41,517 nucleotides of DNA from Caldithrix sp. (GCA_020722815.1 DYKB01000063.1:1-41517); one strand, 5' to 3'. Counted from the first letter of the stretch, positions 14,555 to 23,666 are shown. Made by a program: numbers and translations. Notes: a model not told the origin generated them from the sequence alone.

Positions 14555-16777
14555 ATGATATCTAAAAATATAATTAATTGCTGTTGGAGTATCCTCATAC
14601 TCTTTTCATCAACTCTTTTTGCCCAATCAACCACCAAGTTGCACGGTGTTGTCGTTGATGAGATGACAAATAAACCGCTGGTTGGTGCCAATATTGTTAT
14701 TGAAGGCAGCGGAATCGGCGCTGTTTCCGATTACAACGGTCAATTCAAAATCGAAAATTTGCTTGATGGGGTCTATACTGTTTCGGCCAGTTATATTGGA
14801 TATAACCAGCGGCAACACATTGATGTCCGGATTTCAAAAGATCACCCGATCCAGCTTCACTTTCGTCTGACTCCCCAGGTAATTCCCCTGCAAGCCGTCG
14901 AAGTGACGGCGGAACGTATTGAAAATCCGAACACCACCAACACCTGGACTATTTCCCGCGAAACAATTGAGCGAACCAATACGACAGAAATCGCGGAATT
15001 AATTAAACTGGCGCCAGGGATTGATGTACAGGATGCCGGTAACGTCGCCGGGGCAAAGAAAATATCGATTCGCGGTAGTCAAACCAACCAGGTGTTGGTG
15101 TTAGTCGACGGCGTTCCGCTTAATGACCAGCTTGGTGGTGACGCGGATATCTCAAAAATCCCGGTGAATGTTGTTGAAAAAATTGAAATTTACAAAGGTG
15201 GTGGTTCAGCCCGTTTTGGCAGTGGAGCGATTGGTGGTGTTATCAATATTACGACCAGAAAAGCGTTTCAAAATGAAATCAAACTGAATAGCACTTTTGG
15301 CGCGTTTCAAATGATGATGGTGGAGCCAATTATCGCCGGAAGCTATCGCCAAATCGGTTATTTTTTATCGTACCAGTATACATCCAGCCAGGGTGATTAT
15401 CCTTATGAGTATGTTGATTCCAGGCGACAAACAATTCATGAGCATCGAAAAAACGCTGATGCATTATTGCGTAATTTTTTCGGGCGATTGAGTTTCGGGT
15501 ATAAAGGCCATGCAATTTCACTACAATATCAGCGTCTGTTATCTGATCGTGGTTTCCCTGGCAAGATTGATGGATGGACGCCTTATGCACGCACGGATTA
15601 TCAGCAATCACTATTGGGGCTGGATTATGAGTTCAAGCTGCCAGCATTGGAAATTACATTAAATTCAAACTGGTCCGACGCGGCCACTACCAATCGAAAT
15701 CTCTATCCCGACAATGTCGAACTGCGTTATAAACGGTATCCTCAATATCACTATCAATATAATGTCCGGAACATCCTTTCCGGGGCAATACTGCGTTACT
15801 TCCCCAGCAGATGGTTTCAGTTATCCACGGGATACACCTATCGTCATCTGCGCTATGATGATGAAAATTTACAGTCATCTTTCGATTCGGCCATTCAAAC
15901 TGCCACCGACAACACACATGGCGTATTCCTCTCTCAGGAATGGACATTGAATTTGCCCTGGCTATCTGGAAAATTTATTCTCACGCCGGCAGTTCGATTC
16001 GATTATATGACGATTACCAATGATGCTCATGATCACTTCAAACGACAATGGAGTCCGGCAGGCGGGACGTTGCTTTCATTCGGCGCCTCGTCGCAAATCT
16101 ATGTTCGGGCGTCAGTGGCAAAATCGTTTCGGGCGCCAACGTTCGCGGATTTGTTTTATCAGGATGTCCGGGTGAAGGGTAAGCCAGATTTGCTGCCCGA
16201 AAAGAGCGACAATATCGATATCAGCGCGGGCGGGCAGCTCACAAAGGCCGGTCTCTTTCGTTGTGAAATAACACATTTCCATTACAACATCGAGGATTTG
16301 ATTGTCTGGCGGCTTGGCAGTTTTGAAGTGTTCAGCCCGTTCAATAATGATGCGGATATTTCCGGACAGGAATATCTGGTTGCGGCGCAAATGCCACATG
16401 ACCTGCTGAATCTGGAGTTGAGCTACTCCCGGATTGAACCGTTGAATAAGTTGGACAATCAGACCACCTTGAACAAAATTTTACCCTATCGTCCACAGCG
16501 TCTGTTGAAAGCAGCCCTGAGCACGACCTACCAAAATTTCTTTTTGAAAGTAAATTACAATTTCATTGGCAAGCGATTCGTTAACGAGGCAAATACTCAA
16601 TTTATCGACAGCTATCAAAATTGGAATGCTGATATAAACTGGAATCAATCGATCAAACACATAACTATTACGTTGAAATTATCTATGCTTAATTTTACCG
16701 ATGTGCGCTACATGATTGTTCGCGATATGCCAATGCCCGGACGCGAATGGCGGATCGGTGTTGGTTTTTTGTATTAA
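14555..16777 (+). CDS. btuB: TonB-dependent cobalamin receptor, BtuB-like, with N-terminal carboxypeptidase-regulatory domain
   Basis: A 740-residue outer-membrane receptor. After a signal peptide ending SSTLFAQ, a carboxypeptidase-regulatory-like beta domain (about 25-110, VVDEMTNKPLVGANI...GQFKIENLLDG) precedes the plug, seen in AVEVTAERI, IAELIKLAPGIDVQD, ISIRGSQTNQVLVLVDGVPL and GSGAIGGVINITTRK. The rest is the 22-strand barrel, ending in the aromatic GREWRIGVGFLY. Such receptors import cobalamin using TonB-ExbBD energy. Substrate is assigned from the cobalamin riboswitch upstream and BtuB-like plug motifs. I choose the ATG at 14555; a TTG four codons earlier lies inside the hairpin. The extra N-terminal domain is the FCB-type arrangement. 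No transporter btuFCD or synthesis gene is in the window. Confidence 0.92.
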   Translation: MISKNIINCCWSILILFSSTLFAQSTTKLHGVVVDEMTNKPLVGANIVIEGSGIGAVSDYNGQFKIENLLDGVYTVSASYIGYNQRQHIDVRISKDHPIQLHFRLTPQVIPLQAVEVTAERIENPNTTNTWTISRETIERTNTTEIAELIKLAPGIDVQDAGNVAGAKKISIRGSQTNQVLVLVDGVPLNDQLGGDADISKIPVNVVEKIEIYKGGGSARFGSGAIGGVINITTRKAFQNEIKLNSTFGAFQMMMVEPIIAGSYRQIGYFLSYQYTSSQGDYPYEYVDSRRQTIHEHRKNADALLRNFFGRLSFGYKGHAISLQYQRLLSDRGFPGKIDGWTPYARTDYQQSLLGLDYEFKLPALEITLNSNWSDAATTNRNLYPDNVELRYKRYPQYHYQYNVRNILSGAILRYFPSRWFQLSTGYTYRHLRYDDENLQSSFDSAIQTATDNTHGVFLSQEWTLNLPWLSGKFILTPAVRFDYMTITNDAHDHFKRQWSPAGGTLLSFGASSQIYVRASVAKSFRAPTFADLFYQDVRVKGKPDLLPEKSDNIDISAGGQLTKAGLFRCEITHFHYNIEDLIVWRLGSFEVFSPFNNDADISGQEYLVAAQMPHDLLNLELSYSRIEPLNKLDNQTTLNKILPYRPQRLLKAALSTTYQNFFLKVNYNFIGKRFVNEANTQFIDSYQNWNADINWNQSIKHITITLKLSMLNFTDVRYMIVRDMPMPGREWRIGVGFLY

Positions 16778-17186
16778 TTTTGTTGATTATGTTCCTTTAA
16801 TTATATTTTAAATTTGTAACCGTTCACAGAGTGGATCGACGCTGTCATTCCCGCATGTTTTTGGTGAGAATCCATATTTCGTTCGGCAAATGGATGCCTG
16901 ATAATCCGTTAGCTAACGGACGGACATGGCAGAAGCTTTTATTTTATCATACCTGTGAACGGATACTTAAATTTAAGCAATATATCTTAAAATCAATCAA
17001 TTAATCGTAATAAATTTTAAAAAATAAGTTTTACTAACAAATTCATTAATTCTGCAGCAAACTGCACTTTAATTATGAAAGACAAAATGAAATAATAATT
17101 CAGTTTCTTTGCGCGATGCGTCATAATTTTGGCGCCAGGCAAACCATCAATGTTAAATTAACCTTTTATTCAACAGGAGGAACACC
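16778..17186. other. Intergenic stretch between receptor and propeller genes
   Basis: 409 bases holding a family I palindromic repeat (16816-16966) and then AT-rich sequence. I looked for a second B12 box upstream of the propeller gene and found none, so control of that gene by cobalamin would require read-through from the receptor transcript. AGGAGG lies just before the ATG at 17187. Confidence 0.6.
16816..16966. repeat. Palindromic repeat family I (GTAACCGTTCACAG ends), copy A
   Basis: Left end GTAACCGTTCACAGAGTGG, right end ACCTGTGAACGGATAC, interior with CTGTCATTCCCGC and GATCGAC words. Related elements with the same ends are at 20847-20933, 25213-25354 and 34017-34490. Confidence 0.8.
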
Positions 17187-19136
17187 ATGTTTCAACGTTT
17201 TTGTTTTTTAGTCATTTTAACTTTTACCAGCACAATTGCGGTGAACGCTGATATTCCGCGCACGATGTATGTTATTAACGAAGCCGCCGAAACACTTTCC
17301 AAAATGGAAATGGAATCTTTTTCGATTGAACAAAACATTCTATCAACCGGCCAGATTCCGAATCAAATTGCGGTACATAACAACATGCTATATCTTGTAA
17401 ATTCCGGTACTGATGATATTCTGGTCATCGATCCCCAAAATGATGGTACAGTTGTCAAAACAATTGCGCTGCCCGAAGGGAGTAATCCCTGGGCAATTGG
17501 ATTTGTGGGAATAAATAAAGCCTATGTAACCAACTTTATTGCCAATAAGGTCTCGATCATCGATCTGGACGCCGGTGTGGTTACGGGAGAAATTTCCGTT
17601 GGTACGGGTCCCGAAGGTATTCTGGTGATTGATAACAGGGCCTTTGTGGCAAATACAGGCTACGCTGGCTGGGGGGTGCCATACAAACAGGCGACGGTTT
17701 CTATTATTGATGTGCTTACTGATTCTGTCACGCATACACTAGCGGTCCCAACCAATGCTCAGGATTTGGCCGTCGATTCGTGGGGACGTATTCATGTTGT
17801 CTGCTCCGGTGATTATACAACTGTTTCCGGTCAGGTTGCTGTCATTGATTTGTACACCGGCCCGATGTGGGATACGCCGGCGGTGATCGATACGGTTGAA
17901 TTTGGGTGGATAACGCCAGGTACTGTAACTTTTCAACCCGGCGATATCACGATTACAAAAGATGACAAAGCCTACTGTGTTGCCTGGGGCAATGGCACCA
18001 ATGGCTTTATGTGTTCGTACAATGCGATAAGTGACTCGGTGCTTCGTTCCGCCGCTGATCCGATTCTGATTGGACCCAACGTGTCACAATTATACTACGA
18101 CAAAAAAGAAGACGCCCTGTGGATCCCCACCATGACCGTATGGGGCGGTGACGCATTCATTCAAAAATTCGACACCAGTCTGGATTCAGTCATCTGGATT
18201 TCGAATGTGATTGGAAACGGTTCAAAAAGTCTGGCAATTTTGGAGCCGATTCTGAATTCTGATCCGGGGGCAGATGCGGTGGTGTCTTTTAAGCCGGGCA
18301 CGGGTGCGGGTTTTGGCGCAAACTTTTTTCCTGGCAATGTCCTGGGGGGGCCGGATCCCGATCCATCAATTTCTGAACACATGCCATCAGTGAAACCAAG
18401 TGAAATACTTTCATTGGGGAGAGGTGGCGAAATTGTGCTGGAATTCATCGATAATTATATCAATGATGGCGAAGGCGCGGATTTTACTGTTTTTGAAAAT
18501 GCTTTCATCAGCCTCTGGACGGGATTGGTTTCTATAGAAGCCGGCATTGTGTCCGTCAGCATGGATGGCGTTACGTTTGTGGAATTTCCGTACGATACCG
18601 CGACGTTTGCCGGATTGGCGGGTGTAACGCCGACAAAAGACACCCAGCATCCCACTGATCCGGCTGTTTCCGGTGGTGATCAATTCGATTTGGCGGATGT
18701 CGGCTTAAGTCATGCCCGTTTTGTGAAGATTACCGATCTTGGGGATATCAAGGAAGAAGCACCCGGCGCTGGCGATTTTGACCTGGACGCCGTGGTGGCA
18801 ATCAACAGCAAAGCCGGAACCCCTACCAGCGTTGACAAAGGGATCGCTGACATGCCAACCGATTTCCAATTGTCGCAAAATTATCCGAATCCATTCAACC
18901 CGGAAACCACGATTACATTTACCGTGGATACACCCAGCCATGTAAAATTGACTGTTTTTAATCAGCTTGGTCAGGCGGTAACAATATTGGTTAACGGGAA
19001 AATTGAGGCGGGCACGCATCAGGCAACGTGGAATGGACGCGATTATCAGGGTCATCAGGTCGCGAGCGGTATTTACTTTTATCAGTTGAAAAGCAGCGAT
19101 AAGACCGAGATCCGTAAGATGACGCTGATGAAGTAG
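17187..19136 (+). CDS. T9SS-exported YncE-like beta-propeller protein, candidate cobalamin-binding partner (BtuG-like)
   Basis: A 649-residue secreted protein. Signal peptide 1-21, then repeated propeller blades of the YncE type at about 22-340 (MYVINEAAETLSKM, LYLVNSGTDDILVIDP, AYVTNFIANKVSIIDL, AFVANTGYAGWG). A second beta-rich domain (about 345-545, GGEIVLEFIDNYINDGEGADFTVFENAF shown here only in part: GGEIVLEFIDN and DFTVFENAF) follows. Residues 560-649 form a T9SS type A sorting domain with NYPNPFNP and a C-terminal RKMTLMK. In Bacteroides the partner of BtuB is BtuG, a surface seven-bladed propeller that binds cobalamin. The fold type and the position behind a riboswitch-controlled BtuB suggest an analogous role; ligand binding itself is not visible. 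AGGAGG seven bases before the ATG. Confidence 0.8.
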   Translation: MFQRFCFLVILTFTSTIAVNADIPRTMYVINEAAETLSKMEMESFSIEQNILSTGQIPNQIAVHNNMLYLVNSGTDDILVIDPQNDGTVVKTIALPEGSNPWAIGFVGINKAYVTNFIANKVSIIDLDAGVVTGEISVGTGPEGILVIDNRAFVANTGYAGWGVPYKQATVSIIDVLTDSVTHTLAVPTNAQDLAVDSWGRIHVVCSGDYTTVSGQVAVIDLYTGPMWDTPAVIDTVEFGWITPGTVTFQPGDITITKDDKAYCVAWGNGTNGFMCSYNAISDSVLRSAADPILIGPNVSQLYYDKKEDALWIPTMTVWGGDAFIQKFDTSLDSVIWISNVIGNGSKSLAILEPILNSDPGADAVVSFKPGTGAGFGANFFPGNVLGGPDPDPSISEHMPSVKPSEILSLGRGGEIVLEFIDNYINDGEGADFTVFENAFISLWTGLVSIEAGIVSVSMDGVTFVEFPYDTATFAGLAGVTPTKDTQHPTDPAVSGGDQFDLADVGLSHARFVKITDLGDIKEEAPGAGDFDLDAVVAINSKAGTPTSVDKGIADMPTDFQLSQNYPNPFNPETTITFTVDTPSHVKLTVFNQLGQAVTILVNGKIEAGTHQATWNGRDYQGHQVASGIYFYQLKSSDKTEIRKMTLMK

Positions 19137-19553
19137 TGAGAGCTGGCGTAATCTTAATTTAAGTATAATAAAGCCTGTTCTAAATAGAGTCGGTCCGAAA
19201 ATACCAAAACCTGTCATAGCGAGGCGTTTTTTGCCGAAGCCTGTTTTTTAGGCTCGCAATCACTCCTGTTAAAACGGCTGAGATTGCTTCGTCGCCAAAA
19301 ACGCTCCTCGCAATGACAGCTCCGGAGTAGTTCTCGGACACCATCTACAGCGCGTGGCTATTCAATTATTTTTTTAATCTGTTTTTATTGAATTGCCATG
19401 AGCTTTACAATTTGTCCGACAATTTCGGACCGACACTCATCAAGCTATGGCGATACAATATTTTGTATTACTAAACCATTTTCAAAACAATGTCAAGAGA
19501 AATTTGCTGTCTTTTGTCCAGTTCCGAACCGAACAGGCTAAAGTTGCCCTAAA
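19137..19553. other. Intergenic stretch with nested palindromes, no gene seen
   Basis: 417 bases between convergent genes. A family II palindrome occupies 19186-19345, followed by fragments of the outer arm (GAATTGCCATGAGCTTTA near 19389) and a small ACAATTTGTCCGACAATTTCGGACC region related to the 25-bp hairpin. Probably serves as the transcription end for both sides. Confidence 0.55.
19186..19345. repeat. Palindromic repeat family II, copy 3
   Basis: Starts AGAGTCGGTCCGAAAATACC as in copy 2, core CCTGTCATAGCGAGGCG ... CGCTCCTCGCAATGACAG, ends near TTCTCGGACACCATC. Nearly identical to copy 2 through the left half, including GCCTGTTTTTTAGGC. Confidence 0.8.
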
Positions 19554-20711
19554 TTACTCCCCAATCATCATCGCTTTTCCCCGCGCTTTCCAGGCATCCG
19601 TTGCTTCAATCCCTTCCAGTTTCTGCAGCAGGGACAGGAGAAAATCCCGGTTGTCAGCAGTTAAGTAACGCATGGTGCCGCCCATTCGGGCAAACGATTT
19701 GCAGTAGCGCAGGTAATAATCAGGATTATCTTCCGGTGGTTCGCCTTTTATCCAGTCCCAGTGCGATTGTTGCAAATCCACCACAAGAATATAGTGTGAA
19801 TCCAGGTGTTCGCCTTGCTGTATTTTGAGATTTTGCGTCATGGAGAGCGATTTTTCAAAAATCATGGGCGACATGACCGCGGAACCGATAGAAAGGTAGA
19901 CCCCGTTTTCCAGATTCGCGACATTTTGCGCAAATGTCAGGAAATCCCGCTGGGCTGCCCGTCCGATTGCGGCAACATGATTCATCGGATGACAATAAAT
20001 GATATCATGCCCCACCATCGGATGACTCGTGAACGGCATATTTAGTTTATACATATTGGATTGCAAACCATATTGTTTATAAGGATGTGGCACATGCATG
20101 CGTCCGGGTTCAAGCTCAAACTGGCGAACTTTAAGCAGCAAATCAGCCGCGGCCGCGGCTTTATCCGGATCAGATTGCAAATTTTCTTTTACGGCAGCTA
20201 TCAAATCTGCTTCCGAAGGAATATCCACCCCTTCAGTTTCCACCAGTCGGCCTACCGATTCACCGTAGCCCAATCCATCCCAGGCACCAACATTGATTGC
20301 CAGATTCAGATAGAATCCCGTTTCCTCCCAAATACCAAATTGACCCTGATCAACATACAGCCTGACATCTTCACTGGTACAGCCCTGATAGGCAAATTCC
20401 CAATCATGGATGATTCCGGCGCCATTGGTTGCTAAATGGGTGATCCAACCGCGCTTCACCAGTTCAATCAATACCGGTGATAATCCATTCTTGATCGAAT
20501 GCGCACCAAATGTGAGTATCCGCGATGCATTCGCAAGCCGCGCCTTTTGAAGGCGCTCCACCACCTCATCCATCAATCGGTCCGCTTCTGGGGAGAATGG
20601 GCGTGGTTTTGCCGTTGGTAATATGCGATCCCGCTCGATCCAGACTTTATGCTTGCGCTGATTGAGCGGTTTTATATTCAATTTAAATCGATCCATTTGT
20701 GGAAAAGGCAT
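19554..20711 (-). CDS. Conserved protein of unknown function (possible Rossmann-like/deoxyhypusine-synthase-like)
   Basis: A 385-residue soluble protein with strongly conserved-looking blocks: ILTFGAHSIKNGLSPVLIEL, THLATNGAGIIHDWEFAYQG, YGESVGRLVETEGVDIP, TSHPMVGHDIIYCHPMNHVA, SIGSAVMSPMIFEKSLSM and SHWDWIKGEPPEDNPDYY. I have a general impression that such proteins occur in Planctomycetes and KSB1-type genomes, annotated as hypothetical. The glycine-rich ATNGAGIIHD segment suggests a Rossmann-like nucleotide site, with a distant similarity to deoxyhypusine synthase as one option that I cannot confirm. The start is set at the ATG at 20711, because AAGGAG lies six bases upstream; an ATG 33 bases earlier has no such site. 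The fucose-isomerase-like gene lies upstream in the same orientation but 1.1 kb away, so a shared sugar pathway is only a guess. Confidence 0.7.
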   Translation of the reverse strand: MPFPQMDRFKLNIKPLNQRKHKVWIERDRILPTAKPRPFSPEADRLMDEVVERLQKARLANASRILTFGAHSIKNGLSPVLIELVKRGWITHLATNGAGIIHDWEFAYQGCTSEDVRLYVDQGQFGIWEETGFYLNLAINVGAWDGLGYGESVGRLVETEGVDIPSEADLIAAVKENLQSDPDKAAAAADLLLKVRQFELEPGRMHVPHPYKQYGLQSNMYKLNMPFTSHPMVGHDIIYCHPMNHVAAIGRAAQRDFLTFAQNVANLENGVYLSIGSAVMSPMIFEKSLSMTQNLKIQQGEHLDSHYILVVDLQQSHWDWIKGEPPEDNPDYYLRYCKSFARMGGTMRYLTADNRDFLLSLLQKLEGIEATDAWKARGKAMMIGE

Positions 20712-20846
20712 TTCAGTCTCCTTGGTTGGTATGTTCAAACACAATGGTTATGATTTTCTCTTTGCGGCGTCAATCAGAATTTCATAACTATCTGTTTTCA
20801 ATTTTTTTTATTTATTACTTAAAATGCTAACATGAAATTTTTTTTC

Positions 20847-20933
20847 GTAACCATTCACAGGGAGGATCGACACTGTCATCCCGGCATGTTTTTGGCGGGA
20901 ATGACAGATTCGATCCTCTCTGCGAATGGTTAT
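20847..20933. repeat. Palindromic repeat family I, copy B (short, near-perfect)
   Basis: GTAACCATTCACAGGGAGG on the left, and TCTCTGCGAATGGTTAT on the right; inner arms CTGTCATCCCGGCATG and GCGGGAATGACAG. At 87 bases it is the most compact copy, essentially one long hairpin. Confidence 0.85.
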
Positions 20934-21006
20934 GAATTGCCACAAGCTTTAGCGTGTGTCCGAGAACTAACCTTTCGAAGGTTTTTGAGCCGGAAGAGTT
21001 ATATAT

Positions 21007-21169
21007 AGAGAGTCTGTCCGAAAATTCAAAACCCTGTCATGGCGAGGCGTTTTTTGCCGACGCCTGTTTTTTAGGCTCGCAATCCCCTCATAGAACAATA
21101 AGAGATTGCTTCGTCGCACAAAACGCTCCTCGCAATGACAGTACCGGATGCGTTTGCGGACAAACACTA
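21007..21169. repeat. Palindromic repeat family II, copy 4, nested in a larger palindrome
   Basis: Core CCTGTCATGGCGAGGCG ... CGCTCCTCGCAATGACAG as in copies 2 and 3. It lies at the centre of a wider inverted repeat: GTCCGAGAACTAACCTTTCG and CGAAGGTT on the left (about 20957-20983) answer AACCTTCGAAAGGTTAA and GTTCTCGGACAC on the right (about 21207-21251). Confidence 0.8.
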
Positions 21170-21290
21170 TATAGATTATATTTCAATCTATATATTTTTT
21201 TTTATAACCTTCGAAAGGTTAATTTTGGCCAATTTCCGGGTTCTCGGACACTATCTTTAGCACGTGGTTCCATGAGCGCCCCCTCATCAC

Positions 21291-21382
21291 CGGGCTTTTA
21301 AGCCCGAGTCCTTAAACTCCTGTGGGATAAAACCCACTTTAATATTGGGGGAGCATGATGATCCACGAGCGAAAGCTCGTGG
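21291..21382. repeat. Cluster of three perfect hairpins
   Basis: CGGGCTTTTAAGCCCG (21291-21306), GTGGGATAAAACCCAC (21322-21337) and CCACGAGCGAAAGCTCGTGG (21363-21382) follow each other within 92 bases. CATGAGCGCCCCC before them and GGGGGAGCATG between the second and third can pair as an outer arm. Looks like a REP/BIME-type unit. Confidence 0.7.
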
Positions 21383-21848
21383 CTATTCATTTGTTTATTA
21401 ATAAGTTACAGTTTTAACCTGACGGCGATGGTCCTTCCCCTTGTTTGGAACGGCTTACACCAGAACAACAGGCTGTTTCAAATATCCGGCTTACGCAAAT
21501 AACGGATAGTTAAGATAAGAATATAATCGTAAAAAGTCAAACGAAATTATGCATTCAGATTATCGCTGCACCCTCACCTTAATCATCTTCCGCAATGGCC
21601 GAAGATTTTCTACCGTAGTTAATGGGACACAAACGCTACATCTCATTCCAGTGCCGGTTGAGGAGTTTCGCATTCCGCAAGGGATATTCGCAAATAGCCC
21701 GTCCATTTATTCTGTCATAAAATTGGTTGTCTCCACAGATCAAGCGGGTCATTTTCAGGAAATTCGCTGAAAACAATATCGGTAACGATCGGTCTCAATA
21801 AGTGGAATTAACCGAAATCCCGCCTGGAAGGGATTAGGTGCGGCTTGC

Positions 21849-23246
21849 TCACTTCCTTCCCGGTTGGGCAATTAAAGATTCGGGCTCAACTGACCGGATC
21901 GTTCCTGAATCCACCTGCGAACCGATGAAATCCAGTCCCAACAAGTCGGCGCATATCGCAAGCTCCCGCGTATAATCCCCGAAAACCAGCGTTTGGTGCA
22001 GTCCGAGAAAATACTTCATAAACAGTGGCATCTCCTGAAGCTGAATTTTACATTGAGTGCGGCAGGTCGGACTCGGCGGCATCGTTACTGTTTTTCCCGT
22101 AAATGCACTCATCTTGCTTTCCCGCACACTTAGACGGCAGAGGGTGATAATTTTATCGATTGGCAGATGGACTTCGGGACTCACACCAATTCCACTTTCA
22201 TGGTGACTTCGCAGTTCAAATGGCTGCTGAGCGCCGTTCAATTTCAATGCAGCGGTGCAATGTACCAATTCAAGCGCAAATCCCTTTTTCACAATTGGAT
22301 TTCCCATCCAGCCCGGTTTTGCGGTTAACGCCTTTAACAAGGCCAAAGTTATCGCTGAATCCAGATCGCCTTCACAACCGCCAATAAAATCAGGATGATC
22401 ATTCAAGTACGATAGCGCCAGACAACTTGTTGTGTTGAGCCGGGCTAATAATTCAAAGCAGGCAATCGCAGCACCATCGGCCTGATGCACTTGCAGTAAC
22501 TGTTCAAAGGCTACAATCAGACGTGAGGCGGTTATTATCTGTTTTTCTGATGGTTCAATGATGTCATGCGCCTGGTGGATATAATGCAAGGCAAGTGGCA
22601 TGGCCGCTTCATCAGAAATCTGCTGGAAATAATCGTATAATTCTTCCAACGGAATCTGTTTGATCCTGATGCCGATACGATTTTTAATAACCTCAACATT
22701 CCGCTCACTACTCAATACCCAGGATTCTGTATTTCCTATCTGGAGCAACTTAGCCCGTTTGAGCCGGTATACAGCCTGTGCCGCTCGCCAGTGTAATAAA
22801 AATTCATCAGGGTCCATAATAAAAATGACATGACGCTTATTATTTTTCAGCACCGCGAACATTTCCATGCACGCGGGAGCCGCATTCAAGGTCAGTAATG
22901 AATTAGCGACATAGGCGGGCATCACTTGCTGATCATAACCAGGAAAAATACCAACCAGATCAAAATATACCGCAGCCTGCTGCATCCAGGGCTGAACACT
23001 GCCGCTCATTGGAATAAAAATCGCAGCCCCTTCAGGACGTGTTGACAAAAACGCTTGCAAATTTTCTTCCGACGTTATATGGGTATGCGTCAGCGGTGTT
23101 TTATCCAGCGAATCGGACAGAATCTGAACAATTTCCTGTGAAATCGATTTATTGTTCGCCATGTCCGGCCAGTAACGTGGACTTACAAATGTAATTAAAT
23201 GACCTGGCATCGATAGGTTTATTGCAGATGGATTTTTCATGCTCAT
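21849..23246 (-). CDS. L-fucose/L-arabinose isomerase-like protein
   Basis: A 465-residue protein of the FucI/AraA-like isomerase superfamily, which interconverts aldoses and ketoses in the cytosol using a divalent metal. Supporting blocks are an N-terminal Rossmann-like region, a central ACFELLARLNTTSCLALSYL, the metal-site type motif CEGDLDSAITLALL with KPGWMGNP, and the later LRSHHESGIGVSPEV segment. Length fits the shorter uncharacterised group rather than classical FucI (about 590). The true substrate is not visible. AGAAGG lies ten bases before the first ATG; a second ATG two codons later is also possible. The neighbouring gene of unknown function at 19554-20711 is in the same orientation. 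Confidence 0.7.
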   Translation of the reverse strand: MSMKNPSAINLSMPGHLITFVSPRYWPDMANNKSISQEIVQILSDSLDKTPLTHTHITSEENLQAFLSTRPEGAAIFIPMSGSVQPWMQQAAVYFDLVGIFPGYDQQVMPAYVANSLLTLNAAPACMEMFAVLKNNKRHVIFIMDPDEFLLHWRAAQAVYRLKRAKLLQIGNTESWVLSSERNVEVIKNRIGIRIKQIPLEELYDYFQQISDEAAMPLALHYIHQAHDIIEPSEKQIITASRLIVAFEQLLQVHQADGAAIACFELLARLNTTSCLALSYLNDHPDFIGGCEGDLDSAITLALLKALTAKPGWMGNPIVKKGFALELVHCTAALKLNGAQQPFELRSHHESGIGVSPEVHLPIDKIITLCRLSVRESKMSAFTGKTVTMPPSPTCRTQCKIQLQEMPLFMKYFLGLHQTLVFGDYTRELAICADLLGLDFIGSQVDSGTIRSVEPESLIAQPGRK

Positions 23247-23666
23247 TTTTATTTAACCTTCTTTTGGGGATTAATGCTACAATTTTATAAAAATTCAGCA
23301 GCGTAAAATAGACGTCATGGCCTTACAGCACATTATTTGGATTTACAAAAGTATTTTAATTGAGTTAACGGTTCAGAGTTCCCGGTTCAGAGTGATGACT
23401 TTTGCGCATTTAGCCGAAGATTGTGAACTAACTAACGATGTGGCGCCGGTGATAGTAGATGCCTTGATAACCGCTTAAAATCAGTGGTTGAACTAAACTA
23501 TTTGTATGTATTTTGCATCCAGAAAATATGCTGTGCGGCCGATTGGCTGTTTTGACATCGATGTCAATCATTTTGTCATTTAATTATTCGGCCATTAAAA
23601 AAGCTTTTGAAAATGAGTCAATGGCAAAATTTATGAATCATCCAGGTATCCAACATTCATAAATCC

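Larger units (their letters stand above)
20712..21848. other. Repeat-rich intergenic stretch of 1.1 kb
   Basis: Contains, in order, a family I palindrome (20847-20933), outer family II arms interrupted by a family II core (20934-21270), a cluster of three perfect hairpins (21291-21382) and about 450 bases of ordinary sequence. A 73-codon open frame at 21549-21770 (+) has no ribosome binding site and no recognisable family; I do not call it a gene. Confidence 0.6.

Noticed and set aside
16971..17186. A second cobalamin riboswitch before the propeller gene
   Set aside because: The stretch contains GGCGCCAGGC, which resembles part of a B12 box, but none of the other conserved blocks are present in order.
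18705..19217. 170-codon minus-strand open frame
   Set aside because: Lies opposite the T9SS sorting domain of the propeller gene and has no family features.
21549..21770. 73-codon plus-strand open frame in the repeat-rich gap
   Set aside because: No ribosome binding site, no recognisable family and no neighbour that supports it; kept only as part of the gap description.
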